Source: Planctomycetota bacterium | GTDB taxonomy: Bacteria; Planctomycetota; Phycisphaerae; Phycisphaerales; SM1A02 | NCBI GenBank assembly: GCA_016873115.1 | Contig: VGYB01000017.1 | Span: 1 to 40,292 of the forward strand | Direction: 5' to 3' | Length of the DNA: 40,292 nucleotides | Shown: positions 7,733-16,927 of the stretch, piece after piece | Layout: each line of letters starts with the position of its first letter | Position numbering within the stretch: the first letter of the stretch is position 1 | Position numbers and translations under genes: made by a program | The notes under the pieces: model-generated | What the model was told of the DNA's origin: nothing | What the model saw: only the letters and a program-made list of their open reading frames with translations | Databases searched by the model: none

Positions 7733-7762
7733 GGTTCCGTCACCCCAATGGGGCCAAGAACC
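7733..7762 (+). promoter_or_regulatory. Hairpin abutting the start of the beta-helix gene
   Basis: GGTTC (7733-7737) can pair with GAACC (7758-7762), and CCCC (7743-7746) with GGGG (7750-7753) inside it. The stem ends exactly at the ATG at 7763, and no Shine-Dalgarno is visible. It may affect translation. The fold was read by eye only. Confidence 0.3.
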
Positions 7763-9217
7763 ATGAAGATCCTGACCACGCTGCTCGTCCTGGGTGCACT
7801 GTCCTCGTCGGCGCAGGCCGCCGTCAAGTTCGTCAACATCAACCTCACGGCGGGGGCGGATGACGGGTCGAGCTGGGACAACGCCTACCGCTCGGTCGAT
7901 GGCGTGTCGCGCGCGCTGACCGCGGCCGTCAGTGGCGACCAAGTCTGGGTGGCCAAGGGCATCTACGAGCCGACCTCGGGCACCTCCCGGACGGTCTTCA
8001 TCACGATGAAGACGGGTGTGGCCGTCTATGGGGGTTTCGCGGGAACCGAGACCGAACTCGCCCAGCGCGACATCGCCGCCAACCCGACGACGCTCACCGG
8101 CGACCTCTCGCGCAACGACAACGGGACGACCACCAACCTCGCCGACAACTCCTATCACGTGGTCTCGGCGACCGGCGTCGCGGCGACGGCGGTGCTCGAT
8201 GGCTTCACGGTGACCGGTGGCTATGCCAATGGCGCGACCGCGTCCAACTACGACAAGGGCGGCGGGATCATCATCCTCTCCAATGGCCAACCCACGATCC
8301 GCAACTGCACCTTCGTCGGCAATCGTTGCACCTTCGGTGGTGGTGCGGGCTATGTCCTGAGTGCAGGCGGCTCGTTCGTGGACTGCGACTTCCTCGACAA
8401 TCTCGGTGGCTCGTACGGCGGAGCCTTCGATACGAATGCCGGTGCGGTCACCTGGACCGGGTGCTTCTTCCGCAACAACCAGGCGGCGCGCGCGGGTGCG
8501 ATCGAGACCTACGGCGTGGCCAGCCGCTCGATCACCAACTGCGTCTTCATCCAGAACCGCGCCACGAGTTCCAGCAGTGGCGGCGCGATCTGGTCCGGCA
8601 ACAGCGCGACCGTCACGATCCGGAATTGCACCTTCGTCGACAACTCCGCGGTCGCAGCGAGCGGCGGTGGGTTCCTGAACACGGGGGGCACCACCACGCT
8701 GGCCAACTGCATCTTCTGGAACAACACCGGGACCGGTGGTACGGCCAACAACCAGGTCACCAACTCCGGTGGCACGACCACGGTGAGCTACTCGCTCGTG
8801 CAGGGTGGTTTCGCCGGCACGGGCAACATCTCGGCGGCCCCGCTGTTCATCAATCAGGGCAGCTATGACCTCCGACTCCAGTCGGCATCCCCGGGCGTTG
8901 ATGCGGGGAGCAGCTCGTTGATCCCAGCGGGCATCCTTGTCGATCATGACGGTCTGCCGCGTCGAGTTGACATCGTGTCGACTCCCGACACGGGCGTCGG
9001 TCCACCGATCGTCGACATGGGCGCCTACGAGGCGCAGGTCCCGCCGCCGCCACCGTGCCCGGCGGACCTCAACAACGACGGTCTGGTCGATGGCGCCGAT
9101 CTCGGCACGCTCGTGAGCAACTGGGGAGGTTCAGGCCAGGGCGATGTCGATGCGAACGGTGTCGTCGATGGAGCCGACTTGGGCACCTTGCTCAGCAGTT
9201 GGGGCGTCTGTCCCTGA
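7763..9217 (+). CDS. Secreted right-handed beta-helix protein with dockerin-like C-terminus
   Basis: The 484-residue product starts MKILTTLLVLGALSSSAQA, a clear Sec signal peptide with an AQA cleavage site. The body is built of repeats with GG(A/G)-I and IRNC-TFV-N patterns (for example near GGGIIILSNGQPTIRNCTF and GGAIWSGNSATVTIRNCTF). These are typical of PMP-like or pectate-lyase-like parallel beta-helices. The C-terminus has two calcium-binding dockerin-like units, DLNNDGLVDGADLGTLVSNW and DVDANGVVDGADLGTLLSSW. In planctomycetes such tails occur on many secreted proteins; their partner is generally unknown. Upstream in-frame starts at 7709 and 7748 would spoil the signal peptide. The ligand is unknown; surface adhesion or polysaccharide binding is possible. 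Confidence 0.85.
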   Translation: MKILTTLLVLGALSSSAQAAVKFVNINLTAGADDGSSWDNAYRSVDGVSRALTAAVSGDQVWVAKGIYEPTSGTSRTVFITMKTGVAVYGGFAGTETELAQRDIAANPTTLTGDLSRNDNGTTTNLADNSYHVVSATGVAATAVLDGFTVTGGYANGATASNYDKGGGIIILSNGQPTIRNCTFVGNRCTFGGGAGYVLSAGGSFVDCDFLDNLGGSYGGAFDTNAGAVTWTGCFFRNNQAARAGAIETYGVASRSITNCVFIQNRATSSSSGGAIWSGNSATVTIRNCTFVDNSAVAASGGGFLNTGGTTTLANCIFWNNTGTGGTANNQVTNSGGTTTVSYSLVQGGFAGTGNISAAPLFINQGSYDLRLQSASPGVDAGSSSLIPAGILVDHDGLPRRVDIVSTPDTGVGPPIVDMGAYEAQVPPPPPCPADLNNDGLVDGADLGTLVSNWGGSGQGDVDANGVVDGADLGTLLSSWGVCP

Positions 9218-9308
9218 TCACGCGGCCGCCACCATGCCCGGCCGGCACGGTGTGACGATCGCACGCAGCTGCCGGTGGCTCGGCGCAGCTCCTGGGTATC
9301 GGGATCCG

Positions 9309-9314
9309 TAGCAT
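9309..9314 (+). promoter_or_regulatory. Predicted -10 element for the leaderless acyltransferase gene
   Basis: TAGCAT ends 6 bases before the ATG at 9321. No Shine-Dalgarno is present in the short gap. Confidence 0.4.
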
Positions 9315-9320
9315 CCAGTC

Positions 9321-11048
9321 ATGTGGCTTGAACTCGCTGAACGCCTGTTGGGCGTCAGGAAGCTCCGCGCGCTCGGGCGCGCAGCCGCGGCGAGCGGGCA
9401 ACCGACCATCTTCCATGGGCTGCTGAAGGAAGGCCGACGCACGCTGGACATCACCGGCAGCATGGCGGAGTCCCTGCCGTCACGGGGGCCAGTGGTGGTC
9501 GTGGCGAACCACGCGTTCGGCCTCTGGGACCCCTGCGCGATGTGCGCGCTCGTCACCGAGCATCGGCGCGACATGCGGATCATGGCCAACATCCGCCTGA
9601 TGGAGGTCGACTCGCTCCGCCCGTGGTTGATCGGCGTCGATGTGATGGGGGGAGCCAATGCCCGAACCACGAACATGCGGTCCTTGCTGCAGGCCATGCA
9701 TTGGCTCGCCGATGGGCATGTGCTGTGCCTGTTCCCCGCGGGCGAAGTGAGCCACCGCAGCAGGAATTGCCCGGTGAGCGTGGATCCGCCGTGGTCGGCC
9801 AATGTCGGTCGCCTCATGATGAAGCACCGGGCCATGGTCGTGCCCATGTGGTTCGAGGGAGAGAACTCGCCGTGGTTCCATCGGCTCGGCATGGTGCACC
9901 CGATCCTGCGCACCGCGCAGATCCCGCGCGAGGCCGTGAAGCAATTCGGCCAGCCGCTGCGCGTGAGCATCGGTCGCCCGATCCTCCCCGAGCGGATGGA
10001 GCGCTTGGGCGATGCGCAGAGCGTGACCGACTACCTGCGCGTGCGCTGCGAGATGCTCGGTCGCGACCTGCGCCAACGCACGGTCAAGGCGCCCGTGCTC
10101 GGCCCCCAGGAGCCGCTCATCGAACACGCGCTGCACGGCCCCGACGCACTCGAGGAGGAACTGCGCGCGCTGCCCGGGACGGAGCTCTACCACAGCGAGG
10201 GTCCGTATGCCATCTACTGCGCGCGCGCATCGCTGATCCCACGCGTGCTGCACGAGATCGGCCGCCTGCGCGAGGTGACCTTTCGTGCGGTCGGAGAGGG
10301 CAGCGGTCGCGCGATCGATCTGGATCGGTACGACGGCCAGTATCGTCATGTCTTCGTCTGGCAGCGCGAACGGCGCGAGATCGTCGGTGCATATCGGCTC
10401 GGTCTGGCCCGTGAACTCATGGAGCAGTCGGGGATCAAGGGGCTCTACCTCTCGAACTACTTCGAGTTCGCGCCCGAGATCCTGCCCAGGCTCGAGGATG
10501 CACTGGAGATGGGCCGCGCGTGGGTCCGCGCGGAGTACCAGCGCAAGCCGCTGCCGCTCTTCCTGCTCTGGCGTGGCATCGCGCTCTTCATCGCGCGCCA
10601 TCCGCGCATCGGATCGCTGTACGGCACCGTCAGCGTGAGCGACGACTTCCGCTTGGCGAGCAAGCATGTGATCGTGGCGTTCCTGCATGCCACCCGCCGT
10701 GCCGACGGGCTCGCCGAGCTCGTGAAGGCGAAGAACCCGCCCAAGGACTTCGGCGCTCACCACGGGGATCCCGACAGTTGGCGGCAGTCGCTCGGGCAGG
10801 TGGCCGAACTCGAGCAGTTGGTCAAGGAGATCGAGGAAGGCCGGCGAACCGTGCCCGTCCTCATCCGCCAGTACCTCAAGATGGAAGCCCGCGTGCTCGC
10901 CTTCAATGTGGACCGCGACTTCGGCAATGTGGTCGATGTCCTCATGTGGATGGATGTTCCCCGGATCCCCGAGCGGATGTTGCGGGTCTACATGGGCCAG
11001 AAGGAGATGGGCGCCTACCTCGCCTTCCAGTCCGCGCACCGGGAGTAG
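9321..11048 (+). CDS. OlsF-like bifunctional acyltransferase (PlsC-type plus GNAT/OlsB-type domains)
   Basis: The 575-residue protein joins two acyltransferases. The N-terminal PlsC/AGPAT-like domain has NHAFGLWD at residues 63-70, an H-x5-D motif as in OlsF-type proteins, and FPAGEVS in place of the FPEGTRS block. From about residue 270 a GNAT-type domain resembles OlsB and hemolysin-like N-acyltransferases (HVFVWQRERREIVGAYRLG, GLYLSNYFEF, FLLWRGIALFIARHP). OlsF enzymes acylate the amino group and then the hydroxyl of the lipid to make ornithine or related aminolipids. The lipid made here is not shown by the sequence. The gene is flanked by aroB, whose predicted -10 uses this gene's stop codon. 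Confidence 0.82.
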   Translation: MWLELAERLLGVRKLRALGRAAAASGQPTIFHGLLKEGRRTLDITGSMAESLPSRGPVVVVANHAFGLWDPCAMCALVTEHRRDMRIMANIRLMEVDSLRPWLIGVDVMGGANARTTNMRSLLQAMHWLADGHVLCLFPAGEVSHRSRNCPVSVDPPWSANVGRLMMKHRAMVVPMWFEGENSPWFHRLGMVHPILRTAQIPREAVKQFGQPLRVSIGRPILPERMERLGDAQSVTDYLRVRCEMLGRDLRQRTVKAPVLGPQEPLIEHALHGPDALEEELRALPGTELYHSEGPYAIYCARASLIPRVLHEIGRLREVTFRAVGEGSGRAIDLDRYDGQYRHVFVWQRERREIVGAYRLGLARELMEQSGIKGLYLSNYFEFAPEILPRLEDALEMGRAWVRAEYQRKPLPLFLLWRGIALFIARHPRIGSLYGTVSVSDDFRLASKHVIVAFLHATRRADGLAELVKAKNPPKDFGAHHGDPDSWRQSLGQVAELEQLVKEIEEGRRTVPVLIRQYLKMEARVLAFNVDRDFGNVVDVLMWMDVPRIPERMLRVYMGQKEMGAYLAFQSAHRE

Positions 11049-11051
11049 CCT
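11046..11051 (+). promoter_or_regulatory. Predicted -10 element for leaderless aroB, built from the upstream stop codon
   Basis: TAGCCT begins with the TAG stop codon of the acyltransferase and ends 6 bases before the aroB ATG at 11058. It may be used even if the two genes are also co-transcribed. Confidence 0.35.
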
Positions 11052-11057
11052 GTCAGC

Positions 11058-12173
11058 ATGCGAAAGGACCTGGCGCACGGTCGCCCGCCCAACGAGAGCG
11101 TGATCCGCATCGGCCACGAGGCAGCGGATGCCGTCCGTCATGCGCTCGTTTCACGACCCGCGGGCGGACCGGTGGCGATCGTCGCCGATCAGGCGGTGGT
11201 CGCCTTCGCCGGACGCATCGCTCAGGGGCTCCAGGGTGTGGGCATCGATGCACGCTTGTGCACGATGGTTGCGGATGAACGCGCGAAGTCACTCGACACC
11301 GTTGGATCGCTCGCTGCGCAGTTCCAGGCGCACGGGATCACGCGCTCCGGCGTGGTTGTGGCCGTGGGCGGCGGCATCGTGGGTGATACGGCGGGCTTCC
11401 TCGCAGCCACATACATGCGCGGCGTGCGGTGCATCCAGGTGCCGACCACGCTGCTCGCCATGGTCGATGCCGCCATCGGCGGGAAGACGGCGGTCAATGT
11501 GGTGTTGCGCGACGGGAGCCTCGCGAAGAATGCGGTCGGTGCATTCGCGATGCCTGAGCTGGTCGTGTGCGATCCCGCCGCGCTGGCCACCTTGCCGCCC
11601 CGGGAGATGCAGTGCGGCCTGGCCGAGTGCGTGAAGCATGCGCTGCTCGCCGATGCAGGACTGCCCGAGTGGCTCACCGCCAACGCGATGTCGGTCGTGG
11701 GCAAGGACGCCGCGACGATCATCCAACTGGTCGCCCGGGCCGCGGCCGTGAAGGTCGCCATCGTCGACCGTGACCCGACCGAGCAGGGGGAGCGCGCGCT
11801 CCTGAACCTTGGGCACACCTACGCGCACGCCATCGAGGCCCGTCATGACGACCGCATCAAGCACGGCGAGGCTGTGGCGATCGGCCTGATCGCCGCCATG
11901 ACCGCAGCCAGCCGCCTCGGGCGCGTCAGGCATGCACAGGTGGAGGCCCTAGAAGCGCTTCTCGAGCGCGTCGGACTGCCCACCAGGCTGCAGGATGTGG
12001 TGTCCAGCCCGGATCCGGCGGCCACGCTTCGCCGGTGCATGGACCTGGACAAGAAGCGTGCGGGCAGGGGATTGGTCATGGTGCTGCCCGAGGGGCCGGT
12101 CGGTGCAGGCCTCGTCGAGGCCCCGCCCGAGGATGCCGTCATGGCCGGTTGGTCGGCGGTCGGGGCTGCGTGA
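11058..12173 (+). CDS. aroB: 3-dehydroquinate synthase
   Basis: AroB converts DAHP to 3-dehydroquinate, the second step of the shikimate pathway, using NAD and a divalent metal. The product has 371 residues, close to the usual 360. The NAD-binding VAVGGGIVGDTAGFLAA, YMRGVRCIQVPTTLLAMVD and GGKTAVN are all present. The metal ligands are represented by the E of GLAECVKH, the H of NLGHTYAHAIE and the H of IKHGEAVAIG. The start is the ATG at 11058, 9 bases after the acyltransferase stop. It converges on the beta-propeller gene 20 bases away. Confidence 0.96.
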   Translation: MRKDLAHGRPPNESVIRIGHEAADAVRHALVSRPAGGPVAIVADQAVVAFAGRIAQGLQGVGIDARLCTMVADERAKSLDTVGSLAAQFQAHGITRSGVVVAVGGGIVGDTAGFLAATYMRGVRCIQVPTTLLAMVDAAIGGKTAVNVVLRDGSLAKNAVGAFAMPELVVCDPAALATLPPREMQCGLAECVKHALLADAGLPEWLTANAMSVVGKDAATIIQLVARAAAVKVAIVDRDPTEQGERALLNLGHTYAHAIEARHDDRIKHGEAVAIGLIAAMTAASRLGRVRHAQVEALEALLERVGLPTRLQDVVSSPDPAATLRRCMDLDKKRAGRGLVMVLPEGPVGAGLVEAPPEDAVMAGWSAVGAA

Positions 12174-12192
12174 TCGACTCCGACGAGTGGTC

Positions 12193-14565
12193 TCAGAACC
12201 CGAAGCTCGAGAGCAACGCGCCAAGATCTTCGCCGTCCACTTCGCCGTCGTGATTCAGGTCACCTGCGCAGCCGAACGTGGCGGTGCATGATCCCCACTG
12301 CGACAGGATCACACTGAGGTCGGCACCGTCGACGGATCCATCGACGTTGAAATCCGCGGGAGCGGGGAGCGATGACCTCCACGCACCTCGCCCGTATGTC
12401 GCGAGCAGCACGGTCCGCGCTGCAGCATTGATCTGCAGTTGACTCGTGTTGACATTCGGCAGGGTCGTTCCGCTCCGTATCCACGACACGCCATCGTCGA
12501 AGCTCGCGTAGACGCCCGCGCCGGAGCCGACGACCATTCCTGGAAGCCCACGACCCCAATCAATGGCGAGGCACTGCGCCGTGATCCCGCCCGGCAGGGT
12601 GCCCGTCACCGATTGCCAGGCCGTGCCGTTGGACGTACGGAGGACCCGTGTGCTCGAACTGGTCACTCGGCAGATGTACGCCGAGGTCGGATCACCGGGC
12701 ATCGGGCAGATGGTTCCGATGGCGGTGTTGTCAGACGCGCGCGCGAGCAGCCAGGTGGTGCCGCCGTCGGCGGTCCGGTAGACGCCACCGCGACTGTTCC
12801 CGACCCACAGATGATCTGGCATGCCGGGGACCGGAGCGATGCAGGAGATCGTGCCGCCGCTGCCGACCGTGGTCGTGCTGATCGCGGTCCACGTGCTGCC
12901 GGTCGTTGCGGCCGTGTTCCTCCAGATTCGATTCGAACCCGCGTAGAGCGTGGTCGGCGAACTCAGGTCCAGAGCGATCGGCGAGATCCAGTCGCGGGTG
13001 TCGCCCGTCCAGGCCCCGCTGATGTCCACACACCACGAGTTGATGCATCGGATCACGCGCAGATAGGGGTATGTCGGCCACGTCATCGACGAGGTCGCGG
13101 GATCGGTCTCGCACGCGCCACCATCGCCGGTGTAGGTCTGCGTGAAGGTCAAGGATGACGATGTCTTTCGTGCGGAGCCGGCATCCTGCGTGCCAATGGC
13201 GATGTGATTCGTGAGCGTGTCATGCTGATCGATGGCGTAGATCTGGACTGCGCCGAGGTTGCCGCTGCGATTCTGCCATGTGGAGCCCACGCGCCGCGAG
13301 ACGCCGCCGTCGTGAGCGAACCACGGCACCCCGTCGGCGCCCCAGGCGATCCAGTGATGATCCGGGTGAATGCGCCCACCGTTCGAGGAAATGTCGGTCC
13401 AGGATGCTCCGGCGTTGGTGCTCTCGACGATGCCTGCCACGCTGTAGGTGTCGACGCCGCCACCGAAGTAGCGGTTGGGATTCGCCGGATCGATCGAGAT
13501 TGAGGCGTCGTACCACCCCTGCGGCAGAGGGAAATCGGGCACACCGGAGATCGCCGCCCATGTTGCGCCGTCGTCGGTCGTTCGGTACAGGCCAAGGAGG
13601 CCGCCGCTGCTGTTGATGAAGAGCGCGAGCAGCGTTGATGGTTGCGATGGGGCGATCGCGAGCACAATGCGGTGGAGGCCGGTGGTCGGAAGCCCGCCCG
13701 TGAGCTTGACGAAGTTCGCGCCCGCGTCGGTCGACTTGTAGATCCCTTGGCCGTATCGAGCGACATAGACGATGCTCGGCGTGATCGGATGCACGACCAG
13801 GCTCGAGCAATCCGCACCGAGCCCAACCCCGGAGGACCACGTCGCGCCGCCATCCCGGCTGACGCGATAGCCGAGCGAGCCGGTCCAGTGCAGGGCACTC
13901 GGCACGGCGGGATCGTCGCTCGAGACGACCGCGATGCCTGAGCATCTCGCCGAGCCCAGGGCCGCAGCGCCGAACTGCGTCCATGTCTGCCCACCATCGA
14001 GCGATCGAAGCACCCCGGCGCCGGTCGAACTGACGGTGTATTCGCCAGTGCCAGCCCAGATGGACTCGGGGTTCTGCCGATCGATCGCGATGGCACCGTG
14101 GTTCAGGATGGGCGCCTGGTCGCTCATGGGGGTCCACGAGAGCCCCGAGTCCATGGTCTTCCAGATCCCGCCGGAGGCGCTCGCGGCGTAGGCGATCGCT
14201 GGATCGGTCGGGTGGCAGGCAAGGCCCGCGACGCGGCCTCCCGAGTTGCCGTTGCCAGCCCAGTAGTCGTTGGCCAATGGCCGTGGTCCGATGAATGTCC
14301 AGGCGAGTTCGGCATCCGGAGCAAGGCCCGCCGTGCCGTTGAGCACGGCGGCAGGAACCGCTTCGCCGACGATGCGAGGGTGCCCGGGCGGCGGTGGGCC
14401 GAAACCCTTGCGCGTGCGGGGGTTCTCGCCGGTGATCGCGCGAAGCGGCGAGCCATCGGGACCTCGCACGGGGGCAGGAGTACAGGCTCCGACGAGCGTG
14501 GACGCCGCGAGGGCGACCACAGCGACCTGGCCAGTGAAGCGAACGGGCCGCCAAAGCGAGTCCAT
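12193..14565 (-). CDS. Large BNR/sortilin-type beta-propeller lipoprotein with dockerin-like tail
   Basis: From the ATG at 14565 the product has 790 residues. The N-terminus has a hydrophobic stretch ending in TLVGAC, a lipobox, so it is probably a lipoprotein. The body contains many Asp-box/BNR motifs (SASGGIWKTMDSGLSWTPM, YRTTDDGATWAAISG, SFDDGVSWIRSG). These indicate one or two beta-propellers of the sialidase or VPS10-like photosystem-assembly type. The C-terminus has dockerin-like units DFNVDGSVDGADLSVILSQW and DLNHDGEVDGEDLGALLSSF, as in the protein at 7763. A consensus promoter lies 8 bases from the ATG. Catalytic sialidase residues were not identified, so an enzymatic role should not be assumed. 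Confidence 0.85.
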   Translation of the reverse strand: MDSLWRPVRFTGQVAVVALAASTLVGACTPAPVRGPDGSPLRAITGENPRTRKGFGPPPPGHPRIVGEAVPAAVLNGTAGLAPDAELAWTFIGPRPLANDYWAGNGNSGGRVAGLACHPTDPAIAYAASASGGIWKTMDSGLSWTPMSDQAPILNHGAIAIDRQNPESIWAGTGEYTVSSTGAGVLRSLDGGQTWTQFGAAALGSARCSGIAVVSSDDPAVPSALHWTGSLGYRVSRDGGATWSSGVGLGADCSSLVVHPITPSIVYVARYGQGIYKSTDAGANFVKLTGGLPTTGLHRIVLAIAPSQPSTLLALFINSSGGLLGLYRTTDDGATWAAISGVPDFPLPQGWYDASISIDPANPNRYFGGGVDTYSVAGIVESTNAGASWTDISSNGGRIHPDHHWIAWGADGVPWFAHDGGVSRRVGSTWQNRSGNLGAVQIYAIDQHDTLTNHIAIGTQDAGSARKTSSSLTFTQTYTGDGGACETDPATSSMTWPTYPYLRVIRCINSWCVDISGAWTGDTRDWISPIALDLSSPTTLYAGSNRIWRNTAATTGSTWTAISTTTVGSGGTISCIAPVPGMPDHLWVGNSRGGVYRTADGGTTWLLARASDNTAIGTICPMPGDPTSAYICRVTSSSTRVLRTSNGTAWQSVTGTLPGGITAQCLAIDWGRGLPGMVVGSGAGVYASFDDGVSWIRSGTTLPNVNTSQLQINAAARTVLLATYGRGAWRSSLPAPADFNVDGSVDGADLSVILSQWGSCTATFGCAGDLNHDGEVDGEDLGALLSSFGF

Positions 14566-14572
14566 GCGGCAA

Positions 14573-14600
14573 ATCCTAGTTCGGCCTTCCAGCATGTCAA
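14573..14600 (-). promoter_or_regulatory. Consensus sigma70 promoter giving a leaderless transcript for the beta-propeller lipoprotein
   Basis: On the minus strand TTGACA (14595-14600) is followed after 16 bases by TAGGAT (14573-14578). The -10 ends 7 bases before the A of the ATG at 14565, so the predicted transcription start coincides with the start codon. Confidence 0.7.
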
Positions 14601-14702
14601 AGCAGGATGCGCATCCAAGGTCGCTCCGCGCTACAGTTCCCAGCGTCTGAAGGATCCCGCCGGGCAGGACGCCCGGCACGCGAGAAGGCCACTGGAGCAA
14701 GG

Positions 14703-15686
14703 ATGCGCGTTTCGTCCATAGTCAATCAGAAGGGCGGCTGTGGGAAAACGACCACGGCCGTGAACCTTGCCGCCGTGCTCGCCTCGCAGGGCGTGCGCGT
14801 GCTGCTCGTCGATCTGGATCCACAGTCGCATTGCGCGGTGTCGCTTGGCGTACCCGCCGATCGCATCCAGCACTGCGTGGGCGATGTGCTCGAGCAGGGG
14901 GCAGGTTCGCCGCTGGTCCAGTCGGGGCTGCTGTGGGAGCCGGTCAAGGGTGTATGGCTTGCACCGAGCCATCTGCGCATGTCGCGCATCGAGTCGAGCG
15001 GTCCGCTGCTGCGCGCGAACGATCGCGACCGTCGATTGTCGAAACTGCTTGATGTGATGGCGCCACGCTTCGATTGGTGCCTGGTCGATTGCCCACCGAC
15101 TGCCGGCTTGCTCACCTTCAATGCGGTGCGGGCCTGCGACGAACTCATCGTGCCGGTCGAGACGGGATTCCTGGCGCTCAAGGGTGCCGAGAGCCAGGTG
15201 GCGCTCCTTGATGCGGCCGTCGCGCGCATGGAGCGGGCGGTCACGCTGCGCATCCTGCCCACGATGCATCGCGACGGAACGAACCTGAGCGCTGACATCC
15301 TTGGTGCCCTGCAGCGCAAGTTCCCCGGCCGTGTGGCGCCGCGCTCGATCCGCCATCACGAAGCGCTTCGGGAGGCCGTCTCCTTCGGCCAGCCCATCAC
15401 CGAGTTCGCGCCCTCGAGCGACGCAGCCGCCGAGTTCCGAGCACTCGCCGCGTGGCTCGTTGGTTCGCCGCCTGCGGTGCAGCGCACGCAGGAAGCGTGG
15501 GCGCAGCGTGCAGCGCGCGCCGTGGACGACAGCCCCGAGCCGGAGTACGAGGCCATCGGCGAGGCACTGCCCGCATCAGCCCGTCAGGCCCCTCAACTCA
15601 GTGCGCGTGCGCTCGATGTGGTCGAACGCATGCGATCGCTCCGGGCGGTGGAGGCCACGGTTGCGTCAGAGGAGGCCAAGCCATGA
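14703..15686 (+). CDS. ParA/MinD-family ATPase with C-terminal extension
   Basis: The 327-residue product has the deviant Walker A KGGCGKTT at residues 10-17, VDLDPQ at about residue 36 and VDCPPTAG as the switch/Walker B region. These define a SIMIBI ATPase of the ParA family that dimerises on ATP. About 70 residues after the ATPase core form a charged extension of unknown role. GGAG six bases upstream supports the ATG at 14703 over the longer frame from 14607. The stop overlaps the next gene by ATGA, so the two are translationally coupled. No ParB or parS-like site is seen, so this is probably not the chromosomal segregation ATPase but a positioning or flagellar/chemotaxis-type ParA. Confidence 0.85.
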   Translation: MRVSSIVNQKGGCGKTTTAVNLAAVLASQGVRVLLVDLDPQSHCAVSLGVPADRIQHCVGDVLEQGAGSPLVQSGLLWEPVKGVWLAPSHLRMSRIESSGPLLRANDRDRRLSKLLDVMAPRFDWCLVDCPPTAGLLTFNAVRACDELIVPVETGFLALKGAESQVALLDAAVARMERAVTLRILPTMHRDGTNLSADILGALQRKFPGRVAPRSIRHHEALREAVSFGQPITEFAPSSDAAAEFRALAAWLVGSPPAVQRTQEAWAQRAARAVDDSPEPEYEAIGEALPASARQAPQLSARALDVVERMRSLRAVEATVASEEAKP

Positions 15687-16918
15687 GCACGCGATCCACC
15701 TACCAGGATCTCGCGGCGCACTTCATGGGCTCTCCAGAACCCAATGCACCGATTGGTGCCGGCACCTCGCCGCGGCTTCCCGATGCGGCTGTGCTCGTGG
15801 CGCTCTGCGGCAACCTGCCGTCGATGTCCGGCATCTGGCTCGCCCAGTTGGCCGAGCGCCTGGCGAGAACCCATGGTCCGACCGGCCTCGTGCGGTTCGA
15901 TGACCAGCGTATGCGGGTGGATCTCTTCCACGCCGAAGGCCGCGACGTGGAGGTTGCCGCAGAGAAGCTGCCCGACGCATGCCGCGTGGTGCGGCGATGG
16001 ATCGTTGCCCTGCCTGATGGATATGCCGCCAGCGATTGCCTGATCCCCTCGACCGAACTGGTGCTGCTCACCGGCTGCGATGAGGCCGCCAAGGCGGCTG
16101 CACGCCTGAAGTTGCAGGAGCTGTCCTCGAAGTTCGAGACGATGTCCGTTGCCGGGAGGCCCGTGCATGTGGTGACGGTGGCCGCATCACAGGAAGTGGG
16201 TGCCGCGGCTGCGGGCGGGCTCAGCCAGTGGGCCGATGGCCAGATGTCCATGCCGGTGCGCTGGTGCGGCTCGATTGAGCGCGTCGATCGCCTGGGAGGC
16301 GTGGTCACCGCCGAGACCCGCTCGCGCACGCGCGCCGACTTCGCTGCGGTCGCCACGCAACTCTGCGATGCGCTGCGGGCCGTGGCTTCGCGCTTTGACA
16401 CCCCCGCACCGATCGATTCATCCCTCCAACCACCGGCCGAACTGCCTCAAACCGCCACCCCTCCCATCAAGGAGCCCGCCATGGCCACCGTACCCGCCTT
16501 TGTCGATCCCAACCACGCCGCCCAGCGCACCGCTCGCACGGACGCGCCCCGCAGCAGCCTGCTCGCATGGTTCCCGGAGTTCGTCGGCCTGCGCATCCGC
16601 CCGGCCAACGCCGCGCATGTGGAGCTCGCCATCGACATGCATGGTCGGTTGCATCTCCTGAGTACCGATGCCAGCACGCGCGACCTTCGCGTGGCCCGCA
16701 GTTGGTGCACCTCGAACTGGTCGTTGCTCAGCTCGGCCGTGGTCGACCTGAAGGATGTCTCGCATCCCGAGATGGTCGATCATCTCGTGCTCGACGAAGC
16801 ACGGCTGGGCGTGCCGCTGCACGGCTCGGGCATCCTGTTGCATGTTGGCATCGAAGTGGCCGGCCAGCGACGGCGCATCGACCTGAATGACGAGCAGAGC
16901 GCCGGCCTGTCGGCCTGA
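15683..16918 (+). CDS. Unknown partner of the ParA ATPase, probably with a degenerate P-loop domain
   Basis: The 411-residue protein starts at an ATG overlapping the ParA stop, with AGGAGG upstream. Residues 35-200 look like a decayed ParA/MinD fold. [20 protein letters not shown] sits where a Walker A would be but lacks the Gly-Lys-Thr core, and [11 protein letters not shown]...[15 protein letters not shown] resembles the MinD post-switch region. A proline-rich linker (about 235-265) leads to a C-terminal domain of about 140 residues with [18 protein letters not shown] and [18 protein letters not shown] recognise no family for that domain. The inference of a pseudo-ATPase rests on pattern only. 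Confidence 0.6.
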   Translation: MSTRSTYQDLAAHFMGSPEPNAPIGAGTSPRLPDAAVLVALCGNLPSMSGIWLAQLAERLARTHGPTGLVRFDDQRMRVDLFHAEGRDVEVAAEKLPDACRVVRRWIVALPDGYAASDCLIPSTELVLLTGCDEAAKAAARLKLQELSSKFETMSVAGRPVHVVTVAASQEVGAAAAGGLSQWADGQMSMPVRWCGSIERVDRLGGVVTAETRSRTRADFAAVATQLCDALRAVASRFDTPAPIDSSLQPPAELPQTATPPIKEPAMATVPAFVDPNHAAQRTARTDAPRSSLLAWFPEFVGLRIRPANAAHVELAIDMHGRLHLLSTDASTRDLRVARSWCTSNWSLLSSAVVDLKDVSHPEMVDHLVLDEARLGVPLHGSGILLHVGIEVAGQRRRIDLNDEQSAGLSA

Positions 16919-16927
16919 TCAACGCGC

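Noticed and set aside
9055-9217. Dockerin-like tails as evidence of a cellulosome.
   Set aside because: No cohesin or cellulase is present; such tails are common on planctomycete secreted proteins.
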